From NCBI RefSeq assembly GCF_001594015.1, contig NZ_LTBC01000014.1, forward strand, positions 1 through 64,000: a stretch of 64,000 nt of DNA. The letters are read 5' to 3'. The position numbers and the translations under genes are program-made. The notes beneath the pieces were generated by a model that ran no database searches, was not told the DNA's origin, and was given only the letters and a program-made list of their open reading frames with translations. Shown here in pieces: positions 7,662 through 16,888 of the stretch. Source of the stretch: Moorella mulderi DSM 14980 (GTDB lineage Bacteria > Bacillota > DSM-521 > Neomoorellales > Neomoorellaceae). Position 1 is the stretch's first letter. Every line of letters starts with the position of its first letter.

Positions 7662-9590
7662 TTGGGCCAGAATTTAGTCCAGAAAATAATCAGCCAGCAC
7701 CTGGTGGCCGGCAAGATGGTACCGGGGGAGGAAGTTGCCATTCGCATCGACCAGACCCTGACCCAGGACGCCACCGGCACCATGGCCTACCTGCAGCTGG
7801 AAGCCATGGGCATCCCCCGGGTGCGGACCAAACTTTCCGTCAGCTATGTCGACCATAATACCCTCCAGACCGGCTTTGAAAACGCCGATGACCACCTTTT
7901 CCTGCAAAGCATAGCCGCTAAATACGGCATCATCTTTTCCCGTCCCGGCAACGGCATCTGCCACCAGGTTCACCTGGAGCGCTTTGCCGTCCCGGGGACA
8001 ACTCTCCTGGGTGCTGACAGCCATACACCCACCGCCGGGGGGGTAGGCGCCCTGGCTATAGGCGCCGGCGGTCTGGAGGTCGCCGTGGCCATGGCCGGTG
8101 GACCCTTTTATTTTAACATGCCGGCCGTGATCCGTGTCAATTTACACGGCCGTTTATCCCCCTGGGTCAGCGCCAAGGATATTATCCTGGAGGTTTTACG
8201 CCGCCTGACGGTAAAAGGCGGGGTGGGTAAAATCATCGAATACGGCGGGGATGGTGTTGCCACCCTTTCCGTACCGGAACGCGCCACCATTACCAATATG
8301 GGCGCCGAGCTGGGCGCCACCACCTCCATCTTCCCCAGCGACAAGGTTACCCGGGCCTTCCTGGCCGCCCAGGGACGGGCTGATGACTGGGTAGAATTAC
8401 TACCGGATGCCGATGCTACCTATGAACAGGTCATTGATATTGACCTGGGAAGCCTGGAACCCCTGGTGGCCAGGCCCCACATGCCGGACAACGTGGCCGC
8501 CGTCCGGGAAGTAGGACCCATTAAAGTCAACCAGGTGGCCATCGGTAGCTGTACCAATTCTTCTTATACCGATCTCATGCGCGTGGCGGCTATCCTTAAG
8601 GGCCGGCGCGTCCACCCGGATGTTAGCCTGGTCATTGCCCCCGGCTCCCGCCAGGTCTTCCGTATGCTGGCGGATAACGGTGCCCTATCCGACCTGGTCA
8701 CCGCCGGCGCCCGCATTCTGGAATGCGCCTGCGGCCCCTGCATTGGGATGGGACAGGCCCCGCCTTCGGGTGGTGTCTCGGTGCGTACCTTCAACCGCAA
8801 CTTCCAGGGCCGCAGCGGTACTGCCGACGCTTTAGTTTACCTGGCCAGCCCTGAGGTTGCTGCCGCGACGGCCATCAATGGATACTTAAGCGATCCCCGG
8901 GAACTAGGTGACCCCATCAATATAACTTTACCGGCAAGCTTCCCCGTAGACGATGGCATGTTTATCTTTCCGCCGGAGGATGGTTCGCAGGTGGAGATCC
9001 GGCGCGGGCCCAACATCAAACCGCTGCCCTTACCCCAGCCGCCGGAACAGTTAATCGAAGCACCGGTAATCTTAAAGACTGGTGATAATATTACGACTGA
9101 CCATATTTCACCGGCCGGGGCCAAATACCTGCCCCTGCGTTCCAATATTCCTGCCCTGGCCGAGCACGCCTTCGAGGGAGTGGACCCGACCTTTGCCCGG
9201 CGGGCCAAGGAAGCCGGCCAGGGAATAATTGTCGGCGGGCAAAACTACGGCCAGGGCTCCAGCCGCGAGCATGCCGCCCTCTGCCCCATGTGCCTGGGCA
9301 TCAAGGCCGTCATCGCCAAATCCTTTGCCCGTATCCACCGCAGCAACCTGGTAAATTTTGGCATCCTGCCACTAACCTTTGCCGACCCGGCCGATTATGA
9401 CCGCATCGCAGCCGGCGACAGATTAACCATTGATTTGCGCGCCGGCCTGGGGCAGGAGGAAATCGCAGTTACCAACGTTACCAGGGGCTTTACCTTTAAA
9501 GTCCGCCACGGCCTTTCACCCCGCCAGCAGGCAATCATCCTGGCCGGGGGTCTATTGAACTATACCAGGCAGCAAGCAAAAGGGAACTGA
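7662..9590 (+). CDS. acn: Aconitate hydratase, Aquifex-type single chain
   Basis: This 642-residue enzyme interconverts citrate and isocitrate through cis-aconitate in the cytoplasm. The three [4Fe-4S] cysteines are visible in GSCTNSSYTDLMR and CACGPCIGMG. The C-terminal swivel domain has GQNYGQGSSREHAALCP and FARIHRSNLVNFGILPL. The size and order (LeuC-like then LeuD-like) match the short, putative Aquifex-type aconitases. I chose TTG 7662 because GGAGAGGAGG lies just upstream and the conserved sequence starts there. The frame is open back to 7446, but that extension is hydrophobic and unlike the family. Homoaconitase or another dehydratase substrate cannot be excluded. Confidence 0.88.
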   Translation: MGQNLVQKIISQHLVAGKMVPGEEVAIRIDQTLTQDATGTMAYLQLEAMGIPRVRTKLSVSYVDHNTLQTGFENADDHLFLQSIAAKYGIIFSRPGNGICHQVHLERFAVPGTTLLGADSHTPTAGGVGALAIGAGGLEVAVAMAGGPFYFNMPAVIRVNLHGRLSPWVSAKDIILEVLRRLTVKGGVGKIIEYGGDGVATLSVPERATITNMGAELGATTSIFPSDKVTRAFLAAQGRADDWVELLPDADATYEQVIDIDLGSLEPLVARPHMPDNVAAVREVGPIKVNQVAIGSCTNSSYTDLMRVAAILKGRRVHPDVSLVIAPGSRQVFRMLADNGALSDLVTAGARILECACGPCIGMGQAPPSGGVSVRTFNRNFQGRSGTADALVYLASPEVAAATAINGYLSDPRELGDPINITLPASFPVDDGMFIFPPEDGSQVEIRRGPNIKPLPLPQPPEQLIEAPVILKTGDNITTDHISPAGAKYLPLRSNIPALAEHAFEGVDPTFARRAKEAGQGIIVGGQNYGQGSSREHAALCPMCLGIKAVIAKSFARIHRSNLVNFGILPLTFADPADYDRIAAGDRLTIDLRAGLGQEEIAVTNVTRGFTFKVRHGLSPRQQAIILAGGLLNYTRQQAKGN

Positions 9591-9630
9591 CCATAGTGCT
9601 TTCATAGCGGAAATGAATAAAGTAGAAATA

Positions 9631-9668
9631 AAACCACCCGGGAAGGATTAAACCCGGGTGGTTTTGAT
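9631..9668 (+). terminator. Terminator after aconitase
   Basis: AAACCACCCGGG (9631-9642) pairs perfectly with CCCGGGTGGTTT (9653-9664) across a 10-nt loop, followed by a short T stretch. Confidence 0.85.
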
Positions 9669-9750
9669 ATGGCCATTATCAGGAAGCCGTAACGTGGCCC
9701 CTGACCACGGTTATTGGCCTCTTTTCCCAGCCTGAAGCGATATCTTACCA

Positions 9751-10125
9751 TTACCCGTGGATCAATACCGGCAGGCAGCGGGTGCAGACCCAGGTGCTTT
9801 CACCGTGGTGGCGGGCAAAAAGAAGGACGGCCTTGGTTTCATCGGCGCCGCAACGCAGGCAGCGGGGCGATGCGCCTTGAGCCCTTTTGGCCTCCAGGTT
9901 CTTTTCTGCGGCCACCGGGTCAAAGGCCGGCGCCTCCCGCTCCTCGATGGTCAGGGCGCCGGTGGGACAGACATTCAGGCAGACCCCGGCGCCATCGCAC
10001 AGTTCCTCCCGCAGGACTTTGGCCTTGCCGTTAACAATCTCAATGGCCCCCTCGACGCAGGGCGATACGCACAGGCCGCAGCCGGTGCATTTCTCTTCGT
10101 CAATACGGACAATCTTGCGTTTCAT
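9751..10125 (-). CDS. Dicluster ferredoxin-like protein with extra C-terminal Cys pairs
   Basis: This 124-residue electron carrier has two 4Fe-4S motifs near the N-terminus: CTGCGLCVSPC and, spaced differently, CDGAGVCLNVC followed by PTGAL. A C-terminal segment (about residues 85-124) carries CLRCGADE and CTRCLP, four more cysteines that could bind zinc or a rubredoxin-like iron. A partner is not evident from the neighbourhood. It lies downstream of nth on the same strand, 77 nt away. Function beyond electron transfer is unknown. Confidence 0.8.
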   Translation of the reverse strand: MKRKIVRIDEEKCTGCGLCVSPCVEGAIEIVNGKAKVLREELCDGAGVCLNVCPTGALTIEEREAPAFDPVAAEKNLEAKRAQGASPRCLRCGADETKAVLLFARHHGESTWVCTRCLPVLIHG

Positions 10126-10202
10126 AAGATCACCTTCTTGGGAGACTTAGATTTTTATCAAGCTGCTTTGCTTACCTATATTTTATCTACTTTACGAAAA
10201 GC

Positions 10203-10859
10203 TCATTGTGATGTCTTGCCCCGGCCATTGTGATCCGCATCACTACAGTAACTACTAACCACACACTGCCGGCATTCGGGACGCCTGGCCCTGCAGACCG
10301 CCCGGCCGTGGTGGATTAGCAAGTGGTGGGCTTCACCGCGGGTACCGGGGGGCAGAATAGCCATAAGCTGCTTTTCTGTTTCCAGGACATCACCGGCACG
10401 TGCCAGACCCAGGCGGTTGGCCACCCGGAAGACATGGGTGTCGACGGCGATGACATCCCGGCCAAAGGCGTTGCTCAGAACCACATTGGCCACCTTCCGC
10501 CCTACCCCGGGGAGGCGCAGGAGGTCTTGCAAATTGTCCGGAACCCGGCCGCCATACTCACTGACCAGAATCCGGCAGGCAGCCACCAGGTGGGCGGCTT
10601 TCATCCGGTACAGGCCCAGGCTTTTAATACAGGCGGCCACCTCTTCCGGGTCTGCTGCCGCTAAGGCTGCCGCCGTGGGATAACGCCGGAAAAGCTCCGC
10701 TGTCACCTTGTTTACCTGGTCATCGGTGGTCTGGGCCGAGAGGATGGCCGCCACCAGGAGTTCAAAGGCATTGCTGTACTTGAGGCGCGACCGCGCCCCC
10801 GGGTAAGCAACCCGCAAAGCCTCCAGAATTGCTTCTACTCTACCCTTTTGCATAACCAC
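10203..10859 (-). CDS. nth: Endonuclease III
   Basis: This 218-residue DNA glycosylase/AP lyase removes oxidised pyrimidines in base-excision repair. The helix-hairpin-helix is LPGVGRKVANVV, whose Lys is the Schiff-base residue. The catalytic Asp lies in IAVDTHVFR. The [4Fe-4S] loop has the exact C-x6-C-x2-C-x5-C spacing (CRARRPECRQCVVSSYC). Length is normal. The divergent small gene begins 46 nt away. Confidence 0.95.
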   Translation of the reverse strand: MVMQKGRVEAILEALRVAYPGARSRLKYSNAFELLVAAILSAQTTDDQVNKVTAELFRRYPTAAALAAADPEEVAACIKSLGLYRMKAAHLVAACRILVSEYGGRVPDNLQDLLRLPGVGRKVANVVLSNAFGRDVIAVDTHVFRVANRLGLARAGDVLETEKQLMAILPPGTRGEAHHLLIHHGRAVCRARRPECRQCVVSSYCSDADHNGRGKTSQ

Positions 10860-10905
10860 TTTCTCCTTGATAAAAAATAGTTACAAACGAAAGGAGGAAG
10901 CCGCA

Positions 10906-11148
10906 ATGCTCAGCGCGGAAGTAAGCCTTTACCCCCAGAAAACAATCCGGGCCAGCGAAATTATCAATGACGCTATCCAGTCCCTGGCCCAGCAGGGCGT
11001 TAGCTACAATGTCGGCCCCCTCAGCACCGAAATCCACGGTACCGAAGAACAGGTCTGGACCGGTATCCGCTCCCTTTTCGACCGGGCCAGTTCAGCAGGC
11101 GAAGTCAGCATGGTCGTTACCCTTTCCAATGCGGCCAGCGAAGATTAA
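10906..11148 (+). CDS. MTH1187/YkoF-type thiamine-binding-like small protein
   Basis: This 80-residue protein has the ferredoxin-like fold signature of the MTH1187/UPF0045 and YkoF family. The start is MLSAEVSLYPQKT, and the body contains VSYNVGPLSTEIHGTEEQVW. Members bind thiamine-like ligands or act as small metabolic regulators. ATG 10906 was chosen because AAGGAGG lies about 9 nt upstream. The upstream in-frame TTG adds 13 charged residues unlike the family. It ends at a bidirectional terminator shared with pckA. Confidence 0.8.
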   Translation: MLSAEVSLYPQKTIRASEIINDAIQSLAQQGVSYNVGPLSTEIHGTEEQVWTGIRSLFDRASSAGEVSMVVTLSNAASED

Positions 11149-11162
11149 CATAGCTTCCGGAA

Positions 11163-11203
11163 TCAAAAAGCCGGTGTATATCATATACAGCCGGCTTTTT
11201 GAT
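11163..11203. terminator. Bidirectional terminator
   Basis: AAAAAGCCGG-TGTATA pairs with TATACA-GCCGGCTTTTT with one bulged G. A-run and T-run on either side allow termination of both the thiamine-binding-like gene and pckA. Confidence 0.85.
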
Positions 11204-11222
11204 ATTCTTAGCAGGGTTATTT

Positions 11223-12803
11223 CTATTTACCGCCAGGTCCAGCCTCCAGGATGCCGGCCGGGACGTCCTTGAATTTGGCAAAGTTCTCCCTGAAGAGGCC
11301 GGCCAGCTTGCGAGCCATGGCATCATATTTTTCCGGTTCCCCCCAGGTATTGCGGGGATTGAGAATTTCCGCCGGGACCCCGGGGCAGGCTTTAGGTACC
11401 AGGAAACCGAATACAGGGTCGGGGGTAAATTCCACCTCATCCAGCTCACCGTTTAAAGCCGCCCGGACCATGGCCCGGGTGTAGGGCAGGCTCATGCGCC
11501 GGCCGGTGCCGTAGGGCCCACCCGTCCAGCCGGTATTGACCAGGTAGACGCTGGCGTTATGCCTGGCTATCCTTTCCCCCAGAAGGTTGGCGTAAACCAT
11601 GGGCGACCGGGGCAGGAAGGGTGCCCCGAAACAGGTGGAAAAGGTCGCCTGGGGCTCGGTAATCCCCCGCTCGGTACCGGCCAGCTTGCTGGTATAACCG
11701 GACAGGAAATGGTACATGGCCTGTTCCCGGGTGAGTTTGGCTATGGGCGGCATAACGCCAAAGGCGTCAGCGGTGAGGAAAACTACCGTCCGGGGATGGC
11801 CGCCCACCCCCGGGATGACGGCGTTGGGGATGAAATCTACCGGGTAGGCGACGCGGGTGTTTTCCGTCAGGGCGTCGCTGTCGTAGTCAATGGTCCGGCA
11901 ATCGGGGTCTACAACAACATTCTCCAGGACGCTGCCGAAACGGATGGCATTCCAGATCTGGGGTTCATGCTCGGCGGAAAGCTTGATGCACTTGGCATAG
12001 CAACCGCCTTCAAAGTTAAAAATGCCCTTGTCCGACCAGCCATGCTCATCGTCGCCAATAAGGAAGCGTTCCGGATCGGCCGACAAGGTAGTCTTGCCGG
12101 TGCCGGAAAGGCCGAAGAAAAGGGCCGTATCGCCTGCCGGGCCCATGTTGGCCGAGCAGTGCATGGGGCAAACACCCTGAGCTGGTAACAAGTAGTTCAT
12201 AACGGTAAAGATGGATTTTTTCATCTCGCCGGCGTAGGAGGTACCGCCGATGATAACCAGGCGCCGGTCAAAGTTGAGGACAATAAAGGCCTCGGAACGG
12301 GTGCCGTCAAGTTCCGGAATGGCCTTAAAACCTGGGGCACAGATAACGGTAAACTGGGGTTCATGCCCGGCCAGTTCGGCCGCCGTCGGCCGGATAAAAA
12401 GCTGGTGGACAAACAGGTTCTGCCAGGCATACTGGTTGACAATCCTGATGGGCATGCGGTAGGCAGGATCGGCCCCGACAAAACCGTCAAAAACGAAGAG
12501 ATCCCTTCCCTGGAGGTAGGCCGTCAGGCGGCTGTATAGGCGTTCAAAGGTCGCCTCGCTCACAGGCTGGTTGACGGTACCCCAGCTGATGCTGTCGTGG
12601 ACGGTGGGAGTGTCCACGATAAACCTATCGTTAGGGGAACGGCCAGTATACTTGCCTGTATTCACGCTTAATGCCCCATTGGGAGCCAGGAGGCCTTCTC
12701 CGCGGGCTAGAGCTATTTCAACCAGCCGGGCCACCGGCAGGTTACGGTAAACAGTACCGGGATTAATGAGACCTAATCGCTCTAAACCATAAGTATTACC
12801 CAT
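11223..12803 (-). CDS. pckA: Phosphoenolpyruvate carboxykinase (ATP)
   Basis: This 526-residue enzyme interconverts oxaloacetate plus ATP and PEP plus CO2 plus ADP. The P-loop [14 protein letters not shown] and the metal/kinase-2 motif LIGDDEHGW are clear, as is the substrate-side [27 protein letters not shown] is also conserved. I chose ATG 12803 because AGGAAGGGAG precedes it. The frame stays open 16 codons further, but that extension lacks similarity. A near-consensus promoter lies about 40-70 nt upstream. In an anaerobe it may run in the carboxylating or the gluconeogenic direction. Confidence 0.95.
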   Translation of the reverse strand: MGNTYGLERLGLINPGTVYRNLPVARLVEIALARGEGLLAPNGALSVNTGKYTGRSPNDRFIVDTPTVHDSISWGTVNQPVSEATFERLYSRLTAYLQGRDLFVFDGFVGADPAYRMPIRIVNQYAWQNLFVHQLFIRPTAAELAGHEPQFTVICAPGFKAIPELDGTRSEAFIVLNFDRRLVIIGGTSYAGEMKKSIFTVMNYLLPAQGVCPMHCSANMGPAGDTALFFGLSGTGKTTLSADPERFLIGDDEHGWSDKGIFNFEGGCYAKCIKLSAEHEPQIWNAIRFGSVLENVVVDPDCRTIDYDSDALTENTRVAYPVDFIPNAVIPGVGGHPRTVVFLTADAFGVMPPIAKLTREQAMYHFLSGYTSKLAGTERGITEPQATFSTCFGAPFLPRSPMVYANLLGERIARHNASVYLVNTGWTGGPYGTGRRMSLPYTRAMVRAALNGELDEVEFTPDPVFGFLVPKACPGVPAEILNPRNTWGEPEKYDAMARKLAGLFRENFAKFKDVPAGILEAGPGGK

Positions 12804-12841
12804 AAGCTCTCCCTTCCTTCTCCCTCTATATGATCTATAGC

Positions 12842-12871
12842 AATATATCACAAGGACTGAAGGAAGGTCAA
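12842..12871 (-). promoter_or_regulatory. Promoter of pckA
   Basis: On the minus strand TTGACC (12871-12866) and TATATT (12847-12842) are 18 nt apart, upstream of the pckA ribosome site. Confidence 0.65.
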
Positions 12872-12914
12872 CAGAATCCCGGCATGTATACTGTACACCT
12901 GAATAAAGGTAAAA

Positions 12915-14693
12915 TCACACCTGCTGTTTACGCATCCGCAGGGATTTAGGTGTAACTTCTAGCAATTCATCGGCAGCAATGAACTCCAGGCACTGCTCCA
13001 GGCTCATTTCCCGGGGCGGTACCAGTTTCACCGCAATATCGGCGGTAGAACTGCGGATGTTGGTAAGCTGCTTTTTCTTGCAGACGTTGATCATCAGGTC
13101 ACCCGGGCGGGAGTGCTCGCCGACAATCATCCCCCGGTATACGGGTACTCCCGGCCCGACAAATAACTCACCCCGCTCCTGGGCGTTTTCCAGGCCGAAA
13201 CTCGTCGTTTCGCCGGTTTCAAAGGCTACCAGGGAACCCCGGGTACGGGTAACTATTTCCCCGGTATAGGGCGCGTAATGGTGAAAGGCATGGTACATTA
13301 TACCCAAACCCCTGGTAACCGTAAGGAATTCGGAGCGGAAGCCAAAAAGCCCTCGCGTGGGGATATAAAAGGTCAGGCGTACCTGGCCGTCTCCCTTATT
13401 TTCCATATTAACCATCTCGCTCTTGCGGGGGCCCAGGCACTCAATAACAGCACCCACATAAGTTTCCGGCACTTCCACTACCAGTTCCTCAATGGGCTCA
13501 CACTTTACCCCGTCAATTTCCTTAATGATGGCCCGTGGACGGGATACCTCAAACTCATAGCCTTCCCGGCGCATGGTTTCAATCAAAATGGCCAGGTGTA
13601 ATTCCCCCCGGCCGGAAACTATCAAGGCTTCGGGGGAATCTGTCTCCTCCACCTTAAGGCTGACATCCGACCCGGCTTCCCGGAAAAGGCGCTCCCGGAG
13701 CTTGCGAGAGGTTACATACTCCCCTTCCCGGCCGGCAAAGGGGCTTTTATTGACCATAAAAGTCATGGCCACCGTGGGCTCATCAATTTGCACAAAGTCC
13801 AGAGGCCGGGGGTCTTCGGGGGAAGTAATGGTATTGGCCACATTGATGTCTTCCAGGCCGCTGACGACTACAATCTCCCCTGCAGATGCTTCCTCAACGG
13901 CAACCTTCTTCAGCCCGTTAAAAACATGGAGGGCCGCCACCTGGCCTTTAATCATACTGCCGTCGGCCCGGATTATAGCTACATCCTGTTTGGCGCGGAT
14001 GGTGCCGTTATGCACCCGGCCGATGGCCTGGCGGCCGACATAGGGGTCATAATCAATGATGCTCACCCCGACCTGCAAGGCTGCCGCCGGGTCACCGGAA
14101 GGGGCCGGAATATGCTGGATAATAGTATCAAAGAGGGGCTGCAGATCTTCTCCCGGCCGGCCGGGGTCCAGGGTGGCCGTCCCCTGGCGGGCTACCGTAT
14201 AGACCACCGGGAAGTCCAGTTGCTCCTCGGTTGCTCCCAGGTCGATGAAGAGGTCCAGCACCTCATCGACCACCTCCGCCGGCCGGGCATTGGGCCGGTC
14301 CATTTTATTGATGACCACAATGGGCTGCAGGCCTACCCCCAAGGCCTTCTTCAAAACAAAGCGCGTCTGGGGCATGGGCCCTTCAAAGGCGTCAACCAGG
14401 AGCAGGGCCCCGTCCACCATCTGGACGATGCGCTCCACCTCACCGCCAAAGTCGGCATGTCCCGGGGTATCGACAATGTTCAACTTATAACCTCGATAAA
14501 AAACAGCCGTATTTTTGGCCATGATGGTGATGCCGCGTTCCCGTTCCAGATCGTTGCGGTCCAGGATGCGCTCCTGGACCACCTGCTTTTCATGAAATAT
14601 ACCGCTCTGCTTGAGCATGCCATCGACCAGGGTCGTCTTGCCGTGGTCGACGTGGGCGATTATCGCCAGGTTGCGGATCTTTTGCCGGTCCAT
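12915..14693 (-). CDS. typA: Ribosome-associated GTPase TypA/BipA
   Basis: This 592-residue translational GTPase has G1 [10 protein letters not shown]2 RERGITI, G3 DTPGHADF and G4 NKMD in the first 130 residues. EF-Tu/EF-G-like domains and the TypA-specific C-terminal domain ([19 protein letters not shown]) follow. BipA/TypA assists 50S assembly and stress adaptation. ATG 14693 follows a GGAAGGACC site. The frame is open 20 codons upstream, but the conserved start fits MDRQKIRN. The gene stands alone. Confidence 0.95.
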   Translation of the reverse strand: MDRQKIRNLAIIAHVDHGKTTLVDGMLKQSGIFHEKQVVQERILDRNDLERERGITIMAKNTAVFYRGYKLNIVDTPGHADFGGEVERIVQMVDGALLLVDAFEGPMPQTRFVLKKALGVGLQPIVVINKMDRPNARPAEVVDEVLDLFIDLGATEEQLDFPVVYTVARQGTATLDPGRPGEDLQPLFDTIIQHIPAPSGDPAAALQVGVSIIDYDPYVGRQAIGRVHNGTIRAKQDVAIIRADGSMIKGQVAALHVFNGLKKVAVEEASAGEIVVVSGLEDINVANTITSPEDPRPLDFVQIDEPTVAMTFMVNKSPFAGREGEYVTSRKLRERLFREAGSDVSLKVEETDSPEALIVSGRGELHLAILIETMRREGYEFEVSRPRAIIKEIDGVKCEPIEELVVEVPETYVGAVIECLGPRKSEMVNMENKGDGQVRLTFYIPTRGLFGFRSEFLTVTRGLGIMYHAFHHYAPYTGEIVTRTRGSLVAFETGETTSFGLENAQERGELFVGPGVPVYRGMIVGEHSRPGDLMINVCKKKQLTNIRSSTADIAVKLVPPREMSLEQCLEFIAADELLEVTPKSLRMRKQQV

Positions 14694-14766
14694 AAGGGTC
14701 CTTCCGTTCCTCTTTTTTTGCCGAATAGAGTATAACGCAAGGAGCGGGACCATGCAAGGGGCCAGG

Positions 14767-15813
14767 CTACTGGAGATAGTACCGCAGGGTCAGGAGCAGA
14801 ATGCCGGCTTCGGCGGCGTGGTAGGGCCAGGGGTGACCCCGGGCGATAATATTCTCCTCCAGCCCTTCCACATACTGGCGCACCCGCCAGCGGTCCTCCA
14901 TCAGGGCGGCGGCGTACACAACTAGGGTGGTAATGAAATTCTCCGGCGCCGTCTGCCGGTACCAGTGGGGATAATTACGCAGGAAATTGGCGTACAGGCG
15001 CCGGGCAGCCTCTTCCCGGGGCGACAGGACGCCGGTTATAATGGGAAACAGCTGCGCCAGGGCATCCGGGTACCACTTTTTCCAGTTGGGCCGCCGGCGT
15101 AGGCCGGCGCGGTAAATAGCGGGGCAGTAGCCGCCATCGAGAAGCATTTTAGCCTGGATGGCATCTTTTACTCTTGCGGCCAGGGCTGCATATCTACCGG
15201 CTTCTTGGGCGTACTTACTGACCTTTTTCTCCCCCTCCGCCCCCAGGTGTCCGTTTGGCATCCGTGCTTCTCCGGCGTACCCCCTGACGCGCGCCAGCAG
15301 CCAGGCGTAATCTTTTAACCCCTGATAGACCTCACAGTTGTCCATCAGGTATTTAACCTTCCAATCCGGCCGCGCCAGGGTAAGGTTATCCTTTTGCAAG
15401 GTTGCCAGCATCGCCCCGGCTACCAGTTCGAGCTCCGGCAGGTGGTACGCGACCCACTCCCTGTCGCCGCTGGCTTCACAATAGCACCGCACCAGGGTGA
15501 GGAAGGTGGCACTGTAGGAATCGGAGGAGTCATAGCTCAAGGCAGGTATCTCCGTCCCACTCTCGTCCAGGTAATAATCGTAGACGGTACCCGTAATGCC
15601 ATAGCGGTCCGGCCTTTCCAGGTGGGCCAGGTACCAATCCAGGTAGGCCCGCACCCGCGGAAGGCTAAAGCCCCAGGTCGCCAGGCCGTAGAGGGCCAGG
15701 TGGGCAAAATAGGGGACAATCTTCGGCCGGCCAGGGTAAGCAGTAACCACTGCCCCGCTGGGAAGTTGCTGAGCAAGGATCCAGCCGGCCTCCTGGCGGA
15801 TAATAGCTTCCAT
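14767..15813 (-). CDS. Predicted six-hairpin glycosidase-like protein
   Basis: This 348-residue soluble protein has no signal peptide and is very rich in Tyr, Trp and Leu. It is laid out as repeated helical pairs, as in the (alpha/alpha)6-barrel glycosidases. Landmarks are [19 protein letters not shown] near residue 90, [19 protein letters not shown] near 160 and [17 protein letters not shown] near 245. These acidic and aromatic clusters suggest a sugar-binding cleft. I did not recognise a specific GH family. Its ATG follows directly after the U-run of a strong hairpin whose 3' arm contains the only G-rich ribosome site. This suggests low or conditional expression. Confidence 0.6.
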   Translation of the reverse strand: MEAIIRQEAGWILAQQLPSGAVVTAYPGRPKIVPYFAHLALYGLATWGFSLPRVRAYLDWYLAHLERPDRYGITGTVYDYYLDESGTEIPALSYDSSDSYSATFLTLVRCYCEASGDREWVAYHLPELELVAGAMLATLQKDNLTLARPDWKVKYLMDNCEVYQGLKDYAWLLARVRGYAGEARMPNGHLGAEGEKKVSKYAQEAGRYAALAARVKDAIQAKMLLDGGYCPAIYRAGLRRRPNWKKWYPDALAQLFPIITGVLSPREEAARRLYANFLRNYPHWYRQTAPENFITTLVVYAAALMEDRWRVRQYVEGLEENIIARGHPWPYHAAEAGILLLTLRYYLQ

Positions 15814-15847
15814 AAAAACACCCCCACCATATGTTATGGCGGGGGTG
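15814..15847 (-). terminator. Terminator-like hairpin overlapping the ribosome site of the next gene
   Basis: In minus-strand RNA, CACCCCCGCCAT pairs with ATGGTGGGGGTG over 12 bp (one G-U pair) and is followed by five Us. The next base begins the ATG of the glycosidase-like gene. It probably terminates the toxin/antitoxin-like operon, and its 3' arm doubles as the ribosome site of the downstream gene. Confidence 0.75.
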
Positions 15848-15851
15848 GCGC

Positions 15852-16214
15852 TTATAACATTGAAGCCAACCCTAAATTCTGGATAATGGCTTCAACTTCA
15901 TCCCAGAACTCTGTCAAGCTCACTTCCCTGGCCCCTTCAGGGCTAAGGTCGTGACTCGATGGTTTCTCTATAGTATGCCGGTGCCATTTACCGTTAATTT
16001 TATCCCGGCCATATAACCTAATACGCCCCAAAATCAGAGCAAAATTGGTTGTATCATATTTGTCATTGCGATATACTTGGACAAATAAATCCTCATTAAT
16101 CTGCAAGCGAAATTTACATACCTGGTAACCCCGCTCCATAATGATTAGTTTACTAATTGCGCGTGTTCTAGCAATAGTCTCCGCTTCCTGAAGCAAAGCC
16201 ATCCAATTATTCAT
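15852..16214 (-). CDS. Putative toxin of an unnamed toxin-antitoxin pair
   Basis: This 120-residue protein is basic at first and acidic at the end. A central region reads CKFRLQINEDLFVQVYRND, then a segment with FALILGRIRLYGRDK. The pattern of short beta strands ending in a charged helix resembles small RNase-like toxins of the TumE group. I cannot confirm this without a search. It overlaps the upstream 96-residue gene by 8 nt, which is typical of antitoxin-toxin operons. The pair has its own promoter and terminator. Confidence 0.55.
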   Translation of the reverse strand: MNNWMALLQEAETIARTRAISKLIIMERGYQVCKFRLQINEDLFVQVYRNDKYDTTNFALILGRIRLYGRDKINGKWHRHTIEKPSSHDLSPEGAREVSLTEFWDEVEAIIQNLGLASML

Positions 16215-16497
16215 GTTTACTCAGCCTAGCCAGTTCACTACGTAGTTCCCCTAACCTCGTTTCAGCCAGTTCCCAGTCAAAATAATCCTGCTCAACTTCC
16301 CAATCTCCTTGTGGTAATGATTGTCGGAAGGTCTTAAAATCGGTACCATATTTTTTTTGGAAAGTAGTGCTTATTACTTCATATTTACGGATATCACTCA
16401 GTACTTTTTGCCGGAGCAATTTCCGTAAACTTTCATTAGGTTCTTGGGCTGGCTCTAAACGAATTAAGGTCTCAAGTAACTCTTTGCTAACAGACAT
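16207..16497 (-). CDS. Putative antitoxin-like small protein
   Basis: This 96-residue, highly charged, mainly helical protein starts MSVSKELLETLIRLEPAQEP. The middle reads KKYGTDFKTFRQSLP, then the acidic DYFDWELAETRLGELRSE. The acidic C-terminal helix could mask a basic partner. It is first in a two-gene unit, overlaps the next gene by 8 nt and is driven by a near-consensus promoter. Function is inferred from arrangement only. No DNA-binding motif is obvious. Confidence 0.55.
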   Translation of the reverse strand: MSVSKELLETLIRLEPAQEPNESLRKLLRQKVLSDIRKYEVISTTFQKKYGTDFKTFRQSLPQGDWEVEQDYFDWELAETRLGELRSELARLSKHE

Positions 16498-16524
16498 CCC
16501 GGGGTGCCCCCTTTCTCTGAAACT

Positions 16525-16553
16525 ATTCTAACATCAATTCCATATACTGTCAA
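16525..16553 (-). promoter_or_regulatory. Promoter of the toxin-antitoxin-like operon
   Basis: On the minus strand TTGACA (16553-16548) and TAGAAT (16530-16525) are 17 nt apart, 28 nt before the first ATG. Confidence 0.85.
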
Positions 16554-16853
16554 AGCCCGGTTTATTTCTACATTACTGACGTAAATCCCCGCCCGGCATG
16601 AGTACCGGGTGTAACCTTTGAACCCAACATCTTTATTTCGCTCTTTTCTTATTGATCCTTGCCCGGTGGTAAAAGTTCTTTAGCGTATAATGCTGATTTA
16701 TCCTGGAGTACAAAAGGCCGTCCTGGCGGGAAAACTGGTTGCCTACTAACAGGTCCTACAGTAAAGCTAACCTGTGAAATTTTACTCTGGATTATGTGCG
16801 CAACATCACTGCTTTCCCTACAGGGAAGCCTACAATTATAGATAAAAATACAG
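16554..16853. other. Intergenic stretch without a recognised gene
   Basis: I see no credible coding sequence here. A TATAAT at 16686-16691 lacks a well-spaced -35 element. The transcript of the cupin gene must begin somewhere in this stretch. Confidence 0.5.
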
Positions 16854-16878
16854 GGCGGCCGCAAGGCCGCCGGGGAGG
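16854..16878 (+). promoter_or_regulatory. GNRA-capped hairpin flush with the cupin ribosome site
   Basis: GGCGGCC (16854-16860), loop GCAA, GGCCGCC (16865-16871) form a 7-bp all-GC stem. GGGGAGG, the ribosome site, starts at the next base (16872). The hairpin may set mRNA stability or keep the site exposed. Confidence 0.6.
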
Positions 16879-16888
16879 CTTAAAAACC

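Noticed and set aside
13788-14735. Long open frame on the plus strand opposite typA (315 codons)
   Set aside because: It is antisense to a clearly conserved GTPase, lacks a ribosome site and has no family features.
16659-16691. Promoter TTGCCC/TATAAT before the cupin gene
   Set aside because: The spacer is 21 nt, too long for a sigma-A promoter.
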